64,000 nucleotides of DNA. It comes from Thiolapillus brandeum (GTDB taxonomy: Bacteria > Pseudomonadota > Gammaproteobacteria > Chromatiales > Chromatiaceae). Below are positions 1 to 8,758 of this stretch, one piece after another (positions within the stretch are counted from its first letter, which is position 1; every line of letters begins with the position of its first letter). The notes beneath the pieces are model-generated. The model did not search any database and was not told the origin of the DNA. It saw only the letters and a program-made list of their open reading frames with translations. The stretch covers positions 2,666,001-2,730,000 of the forward strand of contig NZ_AP012273.1 of the NCBI RefSeq assembly GCF_000828615.1, in the 5' to 3' direction. The position numbers and the translations under genes are program-made.

Positions 1-502
1 GCGTCAGCTCACCGGGCTTCTGCCTGGCCCGGATATCCAGTTTCCCATCCAGGATCTGCATCGGACCCAGTGACAAGCGCCAATCATCCGCAACACCGTA
101 GTCAAAAGACAAAGGTGACCTGAGGCTTCCCAGGGGCGATTGCCGGACCATGAGGGAGCCCTTCACGCAGGAGAGTGTCCCGGCCTTGCCGGCAAGCACA
201 TCCGGGCAGCCCAATTCGATACCCTTGATATGAACCGGCTCCGCCAGCAGCTCTTCAAGATGCGCCCCCGCCGAAAAGCGGGTATTCCCGGCGTGGACAA
301 GATCCAGTTTCAGCCCCTGCCCCTGCCATCCTTCTCCCTGGATGCTGTCCATACTGAGATGCGCTTCATCGAGGGCAGCGGCCAGTGGAGAAAAGACCAG
401 CGCACCCAGCAACAATACAAGAGTCACACCATGCCGGCACGGCAGGAAAACCGACGCTGCATACCCGTCAGCAATCCCCCGGGCACGGGCCAGGCGACCC
501 AC
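1..502 (-). CDS. Exported protein of unknown function, N-terminal part (runs off left edge)
   Basis: A reading frame open from the window edge to about position 502 on the minus strand has no ATG. Candidate starts are GTG at 502 (preceded by a purine-rich GGGGCAGG stretch) and GTG at 427. From the 427 start the product begins with a clean signal peptide (VTLVLLLGALVFSPLAAA), then a mature part rich in short beta-like segments such as GEGWQGQGLKLDLV. From 502 there would be a 25-residue N-terminal tail before the hydrophobic segment. Long exported beta-rich proteins of this look include the AsmA/YdbH-like lipid-transport group, but too little is present to assign it. The start is uncertain; the existence of the gene is well supported by the signal peptide and the uninterrupted frame. 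Confidence 0.6.
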   Translation of the reverse strand, partial: MGRLARARGIADGYAASVFLPCRHGVTLVLLLGALVFSPLAAALDEAHLSMDSIQGEGWQGQGLKLDLVHAGNTRFSAGAHLEELLAEPVHIKGIELGCPDVLAGKAGTLSCVKGSLMVRQSPLGSLRSPLSFDYGVADDWRLSLGPMQILDGKLDIRARQKPGELT

Positions 503-627
503 AAGCGCCTGCCCCGGGAACCCTGAACATGAAATACTCTGTTGCCAATTGAATAACATTGCTAGGATTAATAAAACCTTGTAATGAAGAGCGGAACGTA
601 CTCAGTCTGTCAGTCAGTCGAATCAGT

Positions 628-999
628 ATGGCACAAATCGATACCGTCACAGCGCCCCTGGTCATACGCTTCTCACAGGAAGAGGAGAAAGTCGTGGCAC
701 GCGCCTTCTCCCACCCTCTGGGGCTGGTCTATCTGGATTTGTTCTGGCATGAATCGACACCTGATCAAGCCGCACATCTGATTCGCGGAAAAATCCGGGG
801 CGAAGGACCCTGGCGCATCGGAGACGCACGCATCCGCATACTCGGTTGCGGAGCCACGGATCCGCATCTTCAGGAACAATATCTTCCATGGCGGGATTTT
901 CTCAATCAGCACCCGGACAGGTACCCGCCGGAAGCACAGATCATGGAAATTGCCCGCCGCCTGGGCTGCAACATCAGCGACCAGGAAAATACGCTGTGA
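628..999 (+). CDS. Conserved-looking hypothetical protein, 123 aa
   Basis: I do not recognise the family. The product starting at ATG 628 (MAQIDTV) is soluble, acidic and mixed alpha/beta, with no signal peptide or membrane segment. A longer frame begins at 559, but the extra 23 residues look non-coding. Its TGA (997-999) overlaps the GTG start (996) of the diguanylate cyclase gene as GTGA, so the two are almost certainly translationally coupled and may act together. Function unknown. Confidence 0.7.
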   Translation: MAQIDTVTAPLVIRFSQEEEKVVARAFSHPLGLVYLDLFWHESTPDQAAHLIRGKIRGEGPWRIGDARIRILGCGATDPHLQEQYLPWRDFLNQHPDRYPPEAQIMEIARRLGCNISDQENTL

Positions 1000-3245
1000 A
1001 CCGGCAACGCACAAGGGTACCGATTCTCATCCGGGCATTCTGTGTCTTGTTGCTGGGCTTGTTCTGCTTTCAGGCGATATCAGAATATTTGTCTTCCAGC
1101 ATCACTCTGGGGGTCGTCATCCAGGAGGATGGATCAAAGGTCAGGATCATCGCCATTCGTGATAATTCTCCAGCACAAAAAGCCGGTGTTCCGGCACACA
1201 ACACACTGAAAGCCATCAATGGACATGCCATCCAATCCGTCCTTGACGTCACTCCCCTGTTGAAAGAAACCCGCGGCCATTCCGTAACCCTCACTCTTGA
1301 CCAGAATCAGATTTCCCGGGATATCCTGGTCACACCCGGCGTCCCTGCCAACTACCGATCACTGGTATTGAACTTCCTGATCCTGGTGATTTACATCAGC
1401 ATAGGAATAGCTGCCATCAAGGCCAGCGGTATCGACTCCCGCACCCGGCAACTGGCCTGGTTTTCTTTTGCCGTAGCCCTGGATATCACGACTTATATCA
1501 ACATCAGCTACTGGCCCGGCTCTCAAATCCTGTACATTGGCTTCAAGCAAATGCTGGCTGTCCTGCAGTTTGCACTCCTTTTTCATTTGCTTTCCATGAT
1601 CCCCAAGCCAGCTCCCTGGATGAAGCTGCCCTATATGCCTGCGGCCATCTACATCCTGAGCTTGAGCTTTCATTTCCTGTGGTTCCTGTTGGGGTTCAAC
1701 ATCATATTTCCGGGAAGCCGGATTGCGAACCTGTCCCGGTTTGTCATCGATAACAACGTTTCCTTCATCAGCTGGGGGCTGATCGTTTTCTGCGTCCTGG
1801 TTTACCAGTATTTTACAGCCCGTGAACCCAAGGGACGACAGCAGGTGAAATGGATCCTGCTCTCCATCATTCCCTGGATCATTTTGCAGCTCTCGGATCT
1901 CTTCGTGCCCAACACTTCCTGGGTGTACTCGGACTGGTATGCACTGGCGGACAAGTTCACGCATATGCTGTTACCCGTTGGGATACTGGCCACTATTTTC
2001 AGCTACAACCTCCTGGACCTGAGCGATCTGTTCCCGCGAAAATTTTTCTACTCTCTGCTTGCTACAGCAGTGCTGGCATTCCCCGGATTGGCCATTGTGG
2101 AAACAGGCATCTATGTCAGCAACCAAATCAACCACAATGCTGCCATCTGGCTGTCCAGTCTTGCCATGCTCGCTCTGGGATACACCTTCTCACCGCTTCG
2201 GGATCGCCTGATTCAGTTGCTGGAAGGACGAAGCTGGTACAAGCAACATCACCTTGGAAGGGACCTGCGAAAGCTGGCGGAAGAGCTGACGGACATGGAT
2301 GGTCTGGAGGAAATCGAACGCCAACTCACTTCCCGCCTGGCCAGCCTCATGCACAGCCAGGGCGTGGTATTGCATCTGAATCCGGGTCTTCCTGACTCCC
2401 GGGCTTCCTACGGCAGCAAAGAGGAGCCGGTAGCATGCTGGATAGGCCTGAACAGCGAGCGTATCTGCCTGGAAGACCTGGAACTGAGCCGCTTGCTGGC
2501 TCCTCTCCACCTGGGCCACCCCGGAGAAACCAACCCCCTGCTCAGGAAACTCTACAGGCACGGTCTGGAACTGATCGTCCCCTTGCACCTTCACGGGGAA
2601 CACCTGGGTACCCTGATGATTGGTCGCAGCCTGGGACGGCATCGGTATTCCTGGCGTGAAACCGAGCTCCTCAACCTGTTTGCCCAGAACATCTCCGCCA
2701 AGTTTGCCAACGCCCTGTTGCACAGTCAGTTGCAGTTTGATGAACTCACCGGCCTGTACCGCCGCAAAGCCATCCTGGAACGATTGGAACAGTGCATCCA
2801 GGACTACCGGAAAACCGCTCAGGTATTCAGTATTGCCATGATCGACCTGGATGATTTCAAGATGGTCAATGACCGCCATGGCCACCTGGAAGGAGACCGC
2901 ATACTGATACGGGCGGCCGCAACCGCCAGGGAGATGCTCAGCAAGGAAGACCGCCTGGGCCGCTATGGCGGGGAAGAATTTCTCCTGGTCATGCCGGGAC
3001 GCGATGCCAAAGGAGCCGCATGGCTGTGTGAGCATGTTCGCTGGGCCATGGAGGATTTGCAGCACCAGGACGGCAGTGCAACCACTGTTTCCATCGGAAT
3101 CGCAGAAATAAGAGAGGCATCCGACAACAGCCTGTCTCTTGAGGAGCAGGCGATGAAGCTCATTGCCCTGGCTGACAAGCGCCTTTACAAGGCCAAGGCG
3201 GAAGGCAAGAACCGGATCTCATACGAGCTGCCTGTTCAGTGCTGA
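996..3245 (+). CDS. Membrane diguanylate cyclase with PDZ, multi-TM, GAF and GGDEF domains
   Basis: The protein (749 aa) would make cyclic di-GMP at the inner membrane. Start is taken as GTG 996, overlapping the stop of the upstream gene; the frame extends further upstream to an ATG at 846 but that part lies inside the neighbour. Order: an N-terminal membrane anchor (about 10-30), a PDZ domain (about 35-115, with NSPAQKAGV and LKAINGHAI typical of PDZ), a membrane domain of about eight segments (125-410), a GAF-like linker (about 430-565) and a C-terminal GGDEF domain. The active-site motif is GGEEF at 658-662, so catalysis is expected. The position of the RxxD inhibitory site reads SKED, so classical product inhibition through that site is unlikely. 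An N-terminal periplasmic PDZ with a multi-TM sensor is an uncommon input module for a GGDEF enzyme. Confidence 0.9.
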   Translation: MNRQRTRVPILIRAFCVLLLGLFCFQAISEYLSSSITLGVVIQEDGSKVRIIAIRDNSPAQKAGVPAHNTLKAINGHAIQSVLDVTPLLKETRGHSVTLTLDQNQISRDILVTPGVPANYRSLVLNFLILVIYISIGIAAIKASGIDSRTRQLAWFSFAVALDITTYINISYWPGSQILYIGFKQMLAVLQFALLFHLLSMIPKPAPWMKLPYMPAAIYILSLSFHFLWFLLGFNIIFPGSRIANLSRFVIDNNVSFISWGLIVFCVLVYQYFTAREPKGRQQVKWILLSIIPWIILQLSDLFVPNTSWVYSDWYALADKFTHMLLPVGILATIFSYNLLDLSDLFPRKFFYSLLATAVLAFPGLAIVETGIYVSNQINHNAAIWLSSLAMLALGYTFSPLRDRLIQLLEGRSWYKQHHLGRDLRKLAEELTDMDGLEEIERQLTSRLASLMHSQGVVLHLNPGLPDSRASYGSKEEPVACWIGLNSERICLEDLELSRLLAPLHLGHPGETNPLLRKLYRHGLELIVPLHLHGEHLGTLMIGRSLGRHRYSWRETELLNLFAQNISAKFANALLHSQLQFDELTGLYRRKAILERLEQCIQDYRKTAQVFSIAMIDLDDFKMVNDRHGHLEGDRILIRAAATAREMLSKEDRLGRYGGEEFLLVMPGRDAKGAAWLCEHVRWAMEDLQHQDGSATTVSIGIAEIREASDNSLSLEEQAMKLIALADKRLYKAKAEGKNRISYELPVQC

Positions 3246-3305
3246 ACTGCCACTCATCTTGGGGAACCTTTGATTCAGTCTGGACGAAACGGATTCACGA
3301 CCTGA

Positions 3306-3412
3306 TTAGCAGCAACTGTTGAAAAAGCCCTTCCGTGGTCTTTTTCATCTCGGACATCCTTATGCGGCAATCAGGCTGCCGAAAAACGGTGTTTTTCAAC
3401 AACATTGTTAGA
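3306..3412. repeat. Hairpin-chain repeat, shortened copy A
   Basis: This stretch carries both ends of the repeat found in full at 33364-33530 and 58426-58595, in the opposite orientation and with the middle missing. It includes the arms TGTTGAAAAAGCCC, CAGGCTGCCGAAAAACGG and GTTTTTCAACA. It lies between the diguanylate cyclase stop and the convergent gene ending at 3408, so its right edge overlaps that gene's last codons. The several inverted repeats would fold in RNA and could act as a convergent terminator. Confidence 0.75.
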
Positions 3413-3782
3413 GCTTTTCTAGAGCCTCAACTACCATTTCTTCGGTTACAGGAAAAGGAATGGCCTTCCATACCCGGTGGTGCTCTCTGAATTTTTCAAA
3501 AAAAGCCTGGTGTTGCGGCGGATAGAACACCAGCAGTTTCACTTCAGGATACTGCTGCAGAACCGCCGCAAGGGTCTCCAGGTTGGAGCTTCGATCCCGG
3601 AAATCCGTTTGATAATTGTATTCCGCCACGACCACATCCGGCTGTTTCTTCTTCAAAGCCATTCTGGCCTTGCGTTGTGACGTGACCAGTTCAACAGCAA
3701 ACCCCAACTGCTGGTACAACGGCATGAAATTGGGATAACCACCCAGCTCGACGATGGCCAACAGGGACTTTTCCAGACTCAT
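3408..3782 (-). CDS. Small receiver-like hypothetical protein, 124 aa
   Basis: The start at 3782 (MSLEKSLL) overlaps the TGA of the upstream gene as ATGA; a longer form starting at 3800 is less likely. Secondary-structure pattern (a hydrophobic strand, helix, then DVVVAEYNY, then VKLLVFYPP) resembles a CheY-like alternating fold, with a possible acceptor region around DVVVAEY, but the canonical DD pair and Lys are not clear. Probably a degenerate receiver or an unrelated Rossmann-like protein. Tight coupling to the 352-aa gene upstream suggests a shared role. Confidence 0.65.
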   Translation of the reverse strand: MSLEKSLLAIVELGGYPNFMPLYQQLGFAVELVTSQRKARMALKKKQPDVVVAEYNYQTDFRDRSSNLETLAAVLQQYPEVKLLVFYPPQHQAFFEKFREHHRVWKAIPFPVTEEMVVEALEKL

Positions 3783-4837
3783 GCTTCCCCCGCCCCACAA
3801 CGCTCCAGCACCAGGCGCCGCAAAGTCTCCGCACTGCCCACGCCAAGACGGGCATGCACAGCCATCATCTCCCGGGCCAGGGAGAGCCAGTGATCGAGAG
3901 ACTGTGATACAAGATCCCTCAGGGGCGCAGGATCCCCCTCCTCCAGCCAGGCCTCGTAGGCACCGAACAGATCGTTGAACAGATGCCGTCGCATTCCGGA
4001 AAGATTCCCCATGTAGAAATGCACACTGGCTGGATTCGCCTCTGCCAGCAGTTGCGGCAAGGTGCGCAGGGCGTCGGCAAGATGATCCTTGACTGCCCGG
4101 GCCATGAGTTCTGCAGGACTAAGGGCCAGGTCCAGCAGCATCTCATTCCACCCCGCTCCCAGCAACTGGCTGGCTTCATATTCACCCAACTCGTGTTCCC
4201 TGGCAGCCGCCAGTTCTGCATCAGCCATTTGCGCCAGAGCAGATTCTGCATCATTGGAAAAATCATAGCTGGCAAATGCCCGGCCCAAGGCATTGTCCGG
4301 ACGGTTCCAGCCCCAGGATTCATATTTTTCCCACAGGTAACGGGACAGCGCTTCCCGGCGCAGGAACACGTCCTGCCCGGCGGTCATGGCAGGGGGCGCA
4401 CTCAGACAGCGGGCATATTCCTTTCCGGACAAATGCAGCACAAAACCTTCATCTCCATTTTCCCGATCCAGCATTTCACCCAGAAAGAAATTTGCCCTGG
4501 CGCCGGCGCTCAGTCCCGCGCTGTAAACCAAGCCATAGGGAACCAGTGCACGGTTGATACCCGGCACATCGAACGCATCATATTCGTCTCCGTCTATCCT
4601 CAGGCATGCGTAATCCTCCTGTTCTACCGCTTCCCAGAGCGCTTCCCTCGCTTCCAGCCAATCACCCAGTACTTCCCTGGGAAGAGTGGCCTGTATTCCC
4701 AGTCCCTGTTCCCAGCGAAAGAACTCGCGCATCTTCAGAAGATAGGTACACATGGTGAAATCACCCGCATGGCGGGCATCAGCAATATGGCAATTGTGCT
4801 GGACCTGTTGGCGAATATTTTCCGGGCAATGGTTCAT
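3779..4837 (-). CDS. Conserved hypothetical protein, 352 aa
   Basis: I chose ATG 4837 (MNHCPENIR) because the preceding 22 codons run into the MITE-like repeat and look artificial. The N-terminus has a Cys-rich conserved-looking block (QVQHNCHIADARHAGD, CTYLLKMREFFRWE) followed by an all-helical body. No signal peptide or membrane segment. From memory this resembles a family annotated as Sfum_1244-like in sulfur- and metal-cycling bacteria, but I cannot verify it. It is co-transcribed with the small gene at 3408-3782 (4-bp overlap). Catalytic activity is unknown; the N-terminal HNC and two further Cys could bind metal (inference). Confidence 0.75.
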   Translation of the reverse strand: MNHCPENIRQQVQHNCHIADARHAGDFTMCTYLLKMREFFRWEQGLGIQATLPREVLGDWLEAREALWEAVEQEDYACLRIDGDEYDAFDVPGINRALVPYGLVYSAGLSAGARANFFLGEMLDRENGDEGFVLHLSGKEYARCLSAPPAMTAGQDVFLRREALSRYLWEKYESWGWNRPDNALGRAFASYDFSNDAESALAQMADAELAAAREHELGEYEASQLLGAGWNEMLLDLALSPAELMARAVKDHLADALRTLPQLLAEANPASVHFYMGNLSGMRRHLFNDLFGAYEAWLEEGDPAPLRDLVSQSLDHWLSLAREMMAVHARLGVGSAETLRRLVLERCGAGEA

Positions 4838-4864
4838 ATGCAGGCTATTCTTGAGTAAAATGCC

Positions 4865-5094
4865 AGGAGTCTGTCGGGTTTGACCGTTTGAAGCGAAAAT
4901 CACTGGGGGCGAATTAAATCAGTTTATCGAGCGAGGCGAAAAGAATGAATGGAGCATTCTTTCGCGCAAGCCCCGAAGGGGTGAAGTACAGGGAGGTACT
5001 TCACAATAGCAGGGCTATTTAACGAGCTCGATAAGCTGAGTTAGTCGCCATCCAGGGATTTGCAGCCAGACAGCGTTAAACCCGACAGACTCCT
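4865..5094. mobile_element. MITE-like element, copy 1 (230 bp)
   Basis: The ends are inverted repeats AGGAGTCTGTCGGGTTT and AAACCCGACAGACTCCT, continued by a longer imperfect inverted repeat of about 55 bp per arm (GCGAAAATCACTGGGGGCGA against TCGCCATCCAGGGATTTGC). It has no coding capacity. The centre holds extra hairpins (GAATGAATGGAGCATTC, GAAGTACAGGGAGGTACTTC) missing from the shorter copy at 24048-24210. It sits between divergent genes at 4837 (minus) and 5139 (plus), so it may carry or displace their promoters. Confidence 0.8.
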
Positions 5095-5138
5095 AGGCTA
5101 TTCATTTATAGCATGCCTGATTCAATAGGAGAAACTCC

Positions 5139-5702
5139 ATGGCATTACCACTTCGTATCAAGAGCCGCTGGAACAAGGAGGGTGATCATTCCCTGGAAGA
5201 GATCGCTGGCGCCCTGGCCTTTATCAGCTGGCGTCTGGCACAAGACAAAGCCATCAATCTCCATGGTGAGGATTTCATCTACGAAAATGACCGGCAGCGC
5301 ATGGACGTAATCATCGAGTATCTGATCTTCATGCTGCAGATCATGGATCGCCTGGCCCGGCAGGAATTGGAAATCGAGGATGAGGATCGGGAGAAACTGA
5401 TTGTCGCTGTGGCAAAAAAACAGGCGCAAATCATCCAGGACAACAGTCTGGATCTTTTTGGTCCGGGCGACTACATGCAAGCATTCTTCGCGCAGATCAA
5501 CCAGCGGGCGGGAGAATATGCCGAGTTCCGCTATACGGATGACGGCCCTTCATACCCTTTTCTGAGGCACTTGGGCTACGAAATACAACAAATCATGGGA
5601 GAATCCCAGGAGAATCGCTGGGTCATCGACCAGGTCATGGACAAGGACGGCCCGGAACTCAACCGCAAGATCGTCCCCGCCATGCGGGATCTGTTCGAAT
5701 AG
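5139..5702 (+). CDS. Conserved hypothetical protein, 187 aa
   Basis: ATG 5139 follows a good ribosome binding site (AGGAGA, about 8 bases upstream); the alternative ATG at 5113 is in another frame. The product is soluble, strongly helical and acidic, with no signal sequence. I do not recognise a named domain. It is monocistronic: preceded by the MITE-like element and followed by a bidirectional hairpin at 5808. Confidence 0.75.
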   Translation: MALPLRIKSRWNKEGDHSLEEIAGALAFISWRLAQDKAINLHGEDFIYENDRQRMDVIIEYLIFMLQIMDRLARQELEIEDEDREKLIVAVAKKQAQIIQDNSLDLFGPGDYMQAFFAQINQRAGEYAEFRYTDDGPSYPFLRHLGYEIQQIMGESQENRWVIDQVMDKDGPELNRKIVPAMRDLFE

Positions 5703-5807
5703 GATATGGAACACTCACCAGAATATTGAAAAGCTGCGCTCATCAATATCTGAAAAGAGGAATGGAAAGGAAGAAATATCCACCCAAGCCAGTGCTCCAG
5801 ACACAAC

Positions 5808-5829
5808 AAAGGCGGGAAAACCCGCCTTT
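5808..5829. terminator. Bidirectional rho-independent terminator
   Basis: Perfect stem AAAGGCGGG / CCCGCCTTT with an AAAA loop lies between the convergent genes ending at 5702 (plus) and 5853 (minus). Confidence 0.8.
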
Positions 5830-5852
5830 GTCACTTCAACCGGCCTAAAGAA

Positions 5853-6050
5853 TCAGCTCTTGACCCACTTGTCCAGGTTGTCCAGGTTCTTCTCGCCGCC
5901 ATCAGCGTAGCCCGCTTCATAGGCTTCGGTAATCCGCTGCTCTTCACGCTCGGGATGATGCAGAAAACCTGCCTGCCAACCCAGGATATACTCATCATCG
6001 ACACCCATGCTTTCCATCTTGGTTACGGCATCGTAATAAAACTGGTTCAT
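5853..6050 (-). CDS. Small hypothetical protein, 65 aa
   Basis: The short acidic protein (starts MNQFYYDAVTK) is rich in aromatic and charged residues, with a repeated GWQAGFL / AGYADG look that suggests a compact helical domain. No Cys, signal or membrane segment. ATG 6050 is preceded by a CGGAGA-like ribosome binding site, which supports expression. Function unknown; it ends at the shared terminator at 5808-5829. Confidence 0.6.
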   Translation of the reverse strand: MNQFYYDAVTKMESMGVDDEYILGWQAGFLHHPEREEQRITEAYEAGYADGGEKNLDNLDKWVKS

Positions 6051-6414
6051 ATCCGGTCTCCGAAATTCTTTGATGTTGATACTTTATACGGCGCAAGGGA
6101 ACATTTTGCCACGCCTTGAACGCCGCCTCAAAATTTTGTCGTACTAAATCTTTTGAACAGACATCACCGGCACTTCCGCAAACTTGGAACATGATGGTGA
6201 TTACTGGGCATTAGAATACTCTGTTTTTCTTATGTCTTGCAAGTCGAGGGACGTATTTTTCTGGGAAAATGTACGGAATAAGGGAGATTACAATGACTTA
6301 CATTCGCCTATGGGCCAGGAAAAATCCCATTCCAGCATAAAGGTTGACCTTTTCTCTGCAACTCCGCATTCTTTCCATCATTCCCTGAAGTCACCCTGCC
6401 TCACTGCCCATTCC
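6051..6414. other. Intergenic region upstream of the MoxR operon
   Basis: This 364-bp stretch separates the divergent gene at 6050 and the MoxR start at 6415. A plus-strand frame is open from 6184, but its first 77 codons lack the character of a MoxR N-terminus. The region is AT-rich around 6200-6300 (TTTTTCTTATG, TACAATG), consistent with promoters; I see no definite site. Confidence 0.4.
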
Positions 6415-7458
6415 ATGCGCCCAGCCCAGCTACTCACCATTCTAGACCGCGAATTCACCAGTACCACGGAAGGCCATCATACCCCCGTGATGCTCTGGGG
6501 GCCGCCCGGGGTTGGGAAATCCCAGATCGTCGCCGAGGTGGCGGCCAGACACAGTGTTCCCGTCATCGACATACGCCTGTCCCAGATGGAACCCAGCGAT
6601 TTGCGCGGCATACCTTTCCGCAAAGACGAAACCGTGGAATGGGCAGTCCCCGGCATCCTGCCCAACACCAAACGCCACGGCCCCAAGGGCATACTTTTTC
6701 TGGATGAGATCACCTCGGCGCCACCCAGCGTTTCCGCCGCCGCCTACCAGCTCATCCTGGATCGCAAACTTGGCGAATACGAAGTGCCCGAGGGCTGGGC
6801 AATCTTTGCTGCCGGCAACCGGCAGGGAGACCGGGGAGTGACCTATACCATGCCCGCCCCCCTGGCCAACCGCCTGTCCCACTTCGAAGTGGAAACCAAT
6901 CTGGATGACTGGGTGGCCTGGGCCTGGACCAATGGCATCGACGAACGGGTCATCGCCTTTCTGCGCTTTCGCCCGGAACTGTTGTTCGATTTCGATCCGG
7001 CCCACAACCCTGTGGCCTTTCCTTCCCCACGTTCCTGGGAGTTTGCCCACCGCAGCCTGCAGAAATTCTCCAACCAGCCGCAGCTGTTGCTGGGCACCTT
7101 GCAAGCCTGTGTAGGCCCGGCGGCAGGCATCGAGCTGCACGCCTTCATCAACAGCCTGGACAAGATGCCGGATCTGGACGACATCACCCAAGGCAATGAG
7201 GTTCCGGTACCGGATGAAATCGACCTGCAATATGCCGTAGCTGCCGCCCTGGTGGGAAGGGCCATACGCGCCCGCAACGACAGCAACGCCACGGACATCA
7301 TCGGACACATCCTCAGGTACGCCAACAGCTTCCCGCAGAAAGAAATGGGTGTCATGCTGGTTTCCGATCTGCACCGGGCTATTGGCGAGACGCTGTTCCA
7401 GGTTCCGGAATTCGCCGACTGGGCCACAGCCATTGGTGAAGTGATGCTCTATGGCTGA
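6415..7458 (+). CDS. MoxR-family AAA+ ATPase
   Basis: The protein (347 aa) is a MoxR-type AAA+ ATPase thought to remodel or mature a partner carrying a von Willebrand A domain. Visible motifs: Walker A GPPGVGKS at 29-36, Walker B LFLDE at 94-98, and a sensor-like FAAGN. Start ATG 6415 (MRPAQLL) gives the family's usual short N-terminus; upstream ATGs at 6184 and 6310 would add a non-conserved tail. It overlaps the next gene by 8 bp, and that gene encodes exactly the expected VWA partner, so the pair forms a chaperone-substrate module. The client is unknown. Confidence 0.9.
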   Translation: MRPAQLLTILDREFTSTTEGHHTPVMLWGPPGVGKSQIVAEVAARHSVPVIDIRLSQMEPSDLRGIPFRKDETVEWAVPGILPNTKRHGPKGILFLDEITSAPPSVSAAAYQLILDRKLGEYEVPEGWAIFAAGNRQGDRGVTYTMPAPLANRLSHFEVETNLDDWVAWAWTNGIDERVIAFLRFRPELLFDFDPAHNPVAFPSPRSWEFAHRSLQKFSNQPQLLLGTLQACVGPAAGIELHAFINSLDKMPDLDDITQGNEVPVPDEIDLQYAVAAALVGRAIRARNDSNATDIIGHILRYANSFPQKEMGVMLVSDLHRAIGETLFQVPEFADWATAIGEVMLYG

Positions 7459-8758
7459 ACTGGATCACGACAAGATTCAGACCAAGCTGGCAGCGGCACG
7501 CACCCGCCTGATCCTGGACAAACCGTTTCTTGGCGCCCTGGTGCTACGCCTGCCCATGAAAGCCGCCAGCGCGGAATGGTGCCCCACCACAGGTACGGAT
7601 GCCAGGCATTTCTACTACAATCCGGAGTACATCAATTCCCTGACACTGGCCCAGACGCAATTCATGCTCGCCCACGAGGCGCTGCACTGCGCCCTTTCAC
7701 ATTTTTCCCGCAGAGCCCATCGGGTGCTGCACCGCTGGAACCTGGCCTGCGACTACGCCATCAACCCCCTGCTCGTGGATGAGGGGCTGACCCCACCTTA
7801 CGATACCCTGGTCATGGATGAGTACAAAGGCATGACCGCAGAGGAGATCTATCCCCTGCTCCAGGAGGACGACAACCAGGAGACCATTGATCAGCATCTG
7901 TATGATCAGGACAGTGATGGCAGCGGCGACGGCACTGACGACGGGGAGCCACCACCGGACAACCCCCCTCCCGAACCCCAGCAACAGAAGGAGCAACAAC
8001 AGCAACCCGGGAACCCGGATCAGAACGACCAGAACCCATCCGGCGGACAGAGCCAGCAGGGCAATACGGGCAATGACCAACCACACCCGGGAGAGAATTC
8101 CCAACCACCACCACTGACACCGGAAGAACGGGACACCCTGGAAATTCAGTGGCAGCAGCGCATGGCAGGAGCGGCTCAACAGGCCATACAGGCCGGCAAG
8201 ATGAACGGTGCCATGGCGCGCATGATCGACCATTTGCTGCAGCCACGCCTGCCCTGGCGCATGCTTCTGGCCCGCTACATGACCTCCATGGCAAGAGACG
8301 ACTACAGCTACATGCGCCAGTCCCGGCGCAGCCAGGGCGATGCCATTTTGCCTTCCCTGCATTCCAGCCAGGTGGATGTCGTAGTCGCCCTGGATACCAG
8401 TGGTTCCATCAGGGACAGTGATATCCACGAATTCCTCTCGGAAGTATCCGCTCTCAAGGGCCAGATGCGCGCCCGCGTCACCCTGATACCCTGTGATGCG
8501 CATATTGCAGAAGGCGCCCCCTGGATCTTCGAACCCTGGGAGGAAATGGAACTGCAGGCCGAAATCAGCGGCGGAGGTGGCACGGATTTCCGGCCCGTGT
8601 TTCAATGGGTGGAAGAACAGGGCATGAAACCGGAAATCCTGGTGTACTTTTCCGACCTGCAGGGACAATTTCCGGAACTTGCGCCATCATACCCGGTCTT
8701 GTGGTTAGTCAAAGGAAAGGAAAAGCCCCCCTGGGGGCAGCGCATACAATTAAACTGA
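7451..8758 (+). CDS. VWA-like protein with an HExxH metallopeptidase-type N-terminus
   Basis: The 435-aa protein belongs to the putative metallopeptidase / VWA-like group (DUF2201 type). The N-terminal half has HEALH at 75-79 with a downstream DYAIN segment, as in zinc peptidase-like folds. Next is a Pro/Gln/Asn-rich low-complexity linker (about 165-225), and the C-terminal VWA-like domain carries a complete MIDAS start, DTSGS at 315-319. It overlaps the MoxR ATPase by 8 bp and its TGA shares a base with the start of the BepA-like gene, so all three are one operon. Whether the HExxH part is an active protease is not shown; many members are uncharacterised. Confidence 0.85.
   Translation: MAELDHDKIQTKLAAARTRLILDKPFLGALVLRLPMKAASAEWCPTTGTDARHFYYNPEYINSLTLAQTQFMLAHEALHCALSHFSRRAHRVLHRWNLACDYAINPLLVDEGLTPPYDTLVMDEYKGMTAEEIYPLLQEDDNQETIDQHLYDQDSDGSGDGTDDGEPPPDNPPPEPQQQKEQQQQPGNPDQNDQNPSGGQSQQGNTGNDQPHPGENSQPPPLTPEERDTLEIQWQQRMAGAAQQAIQAGKMNGAMARMIDHLLQPRLPWRMLLARYMTSMARDDYSYMRQSRRSQGDAILPSLHSSQVDVVVALDTSGSIRDSDIHEFLSEVSALKGQMRARVTLIPCDAHIAEGAPWIFEPWEEMELQAEISGGGGTDFRPVFQWVEEQGMKPEILVYFSDLQGQFPELAPSYPVLWLVKGKEKPPWGQRIQLN

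Noticed and set aside
140-526. 128-codon plus-strand frame at the left edge
   Set aside because: The opposite strand there encodes an exported protein with a clear signal peptide; the plus frame is its shadow.
6184-6414. Extended N-terminus of the MoxR ATPase
   Set aside because: The 77 extra codons have no conserved character and the internal start at 6415 matches the family.
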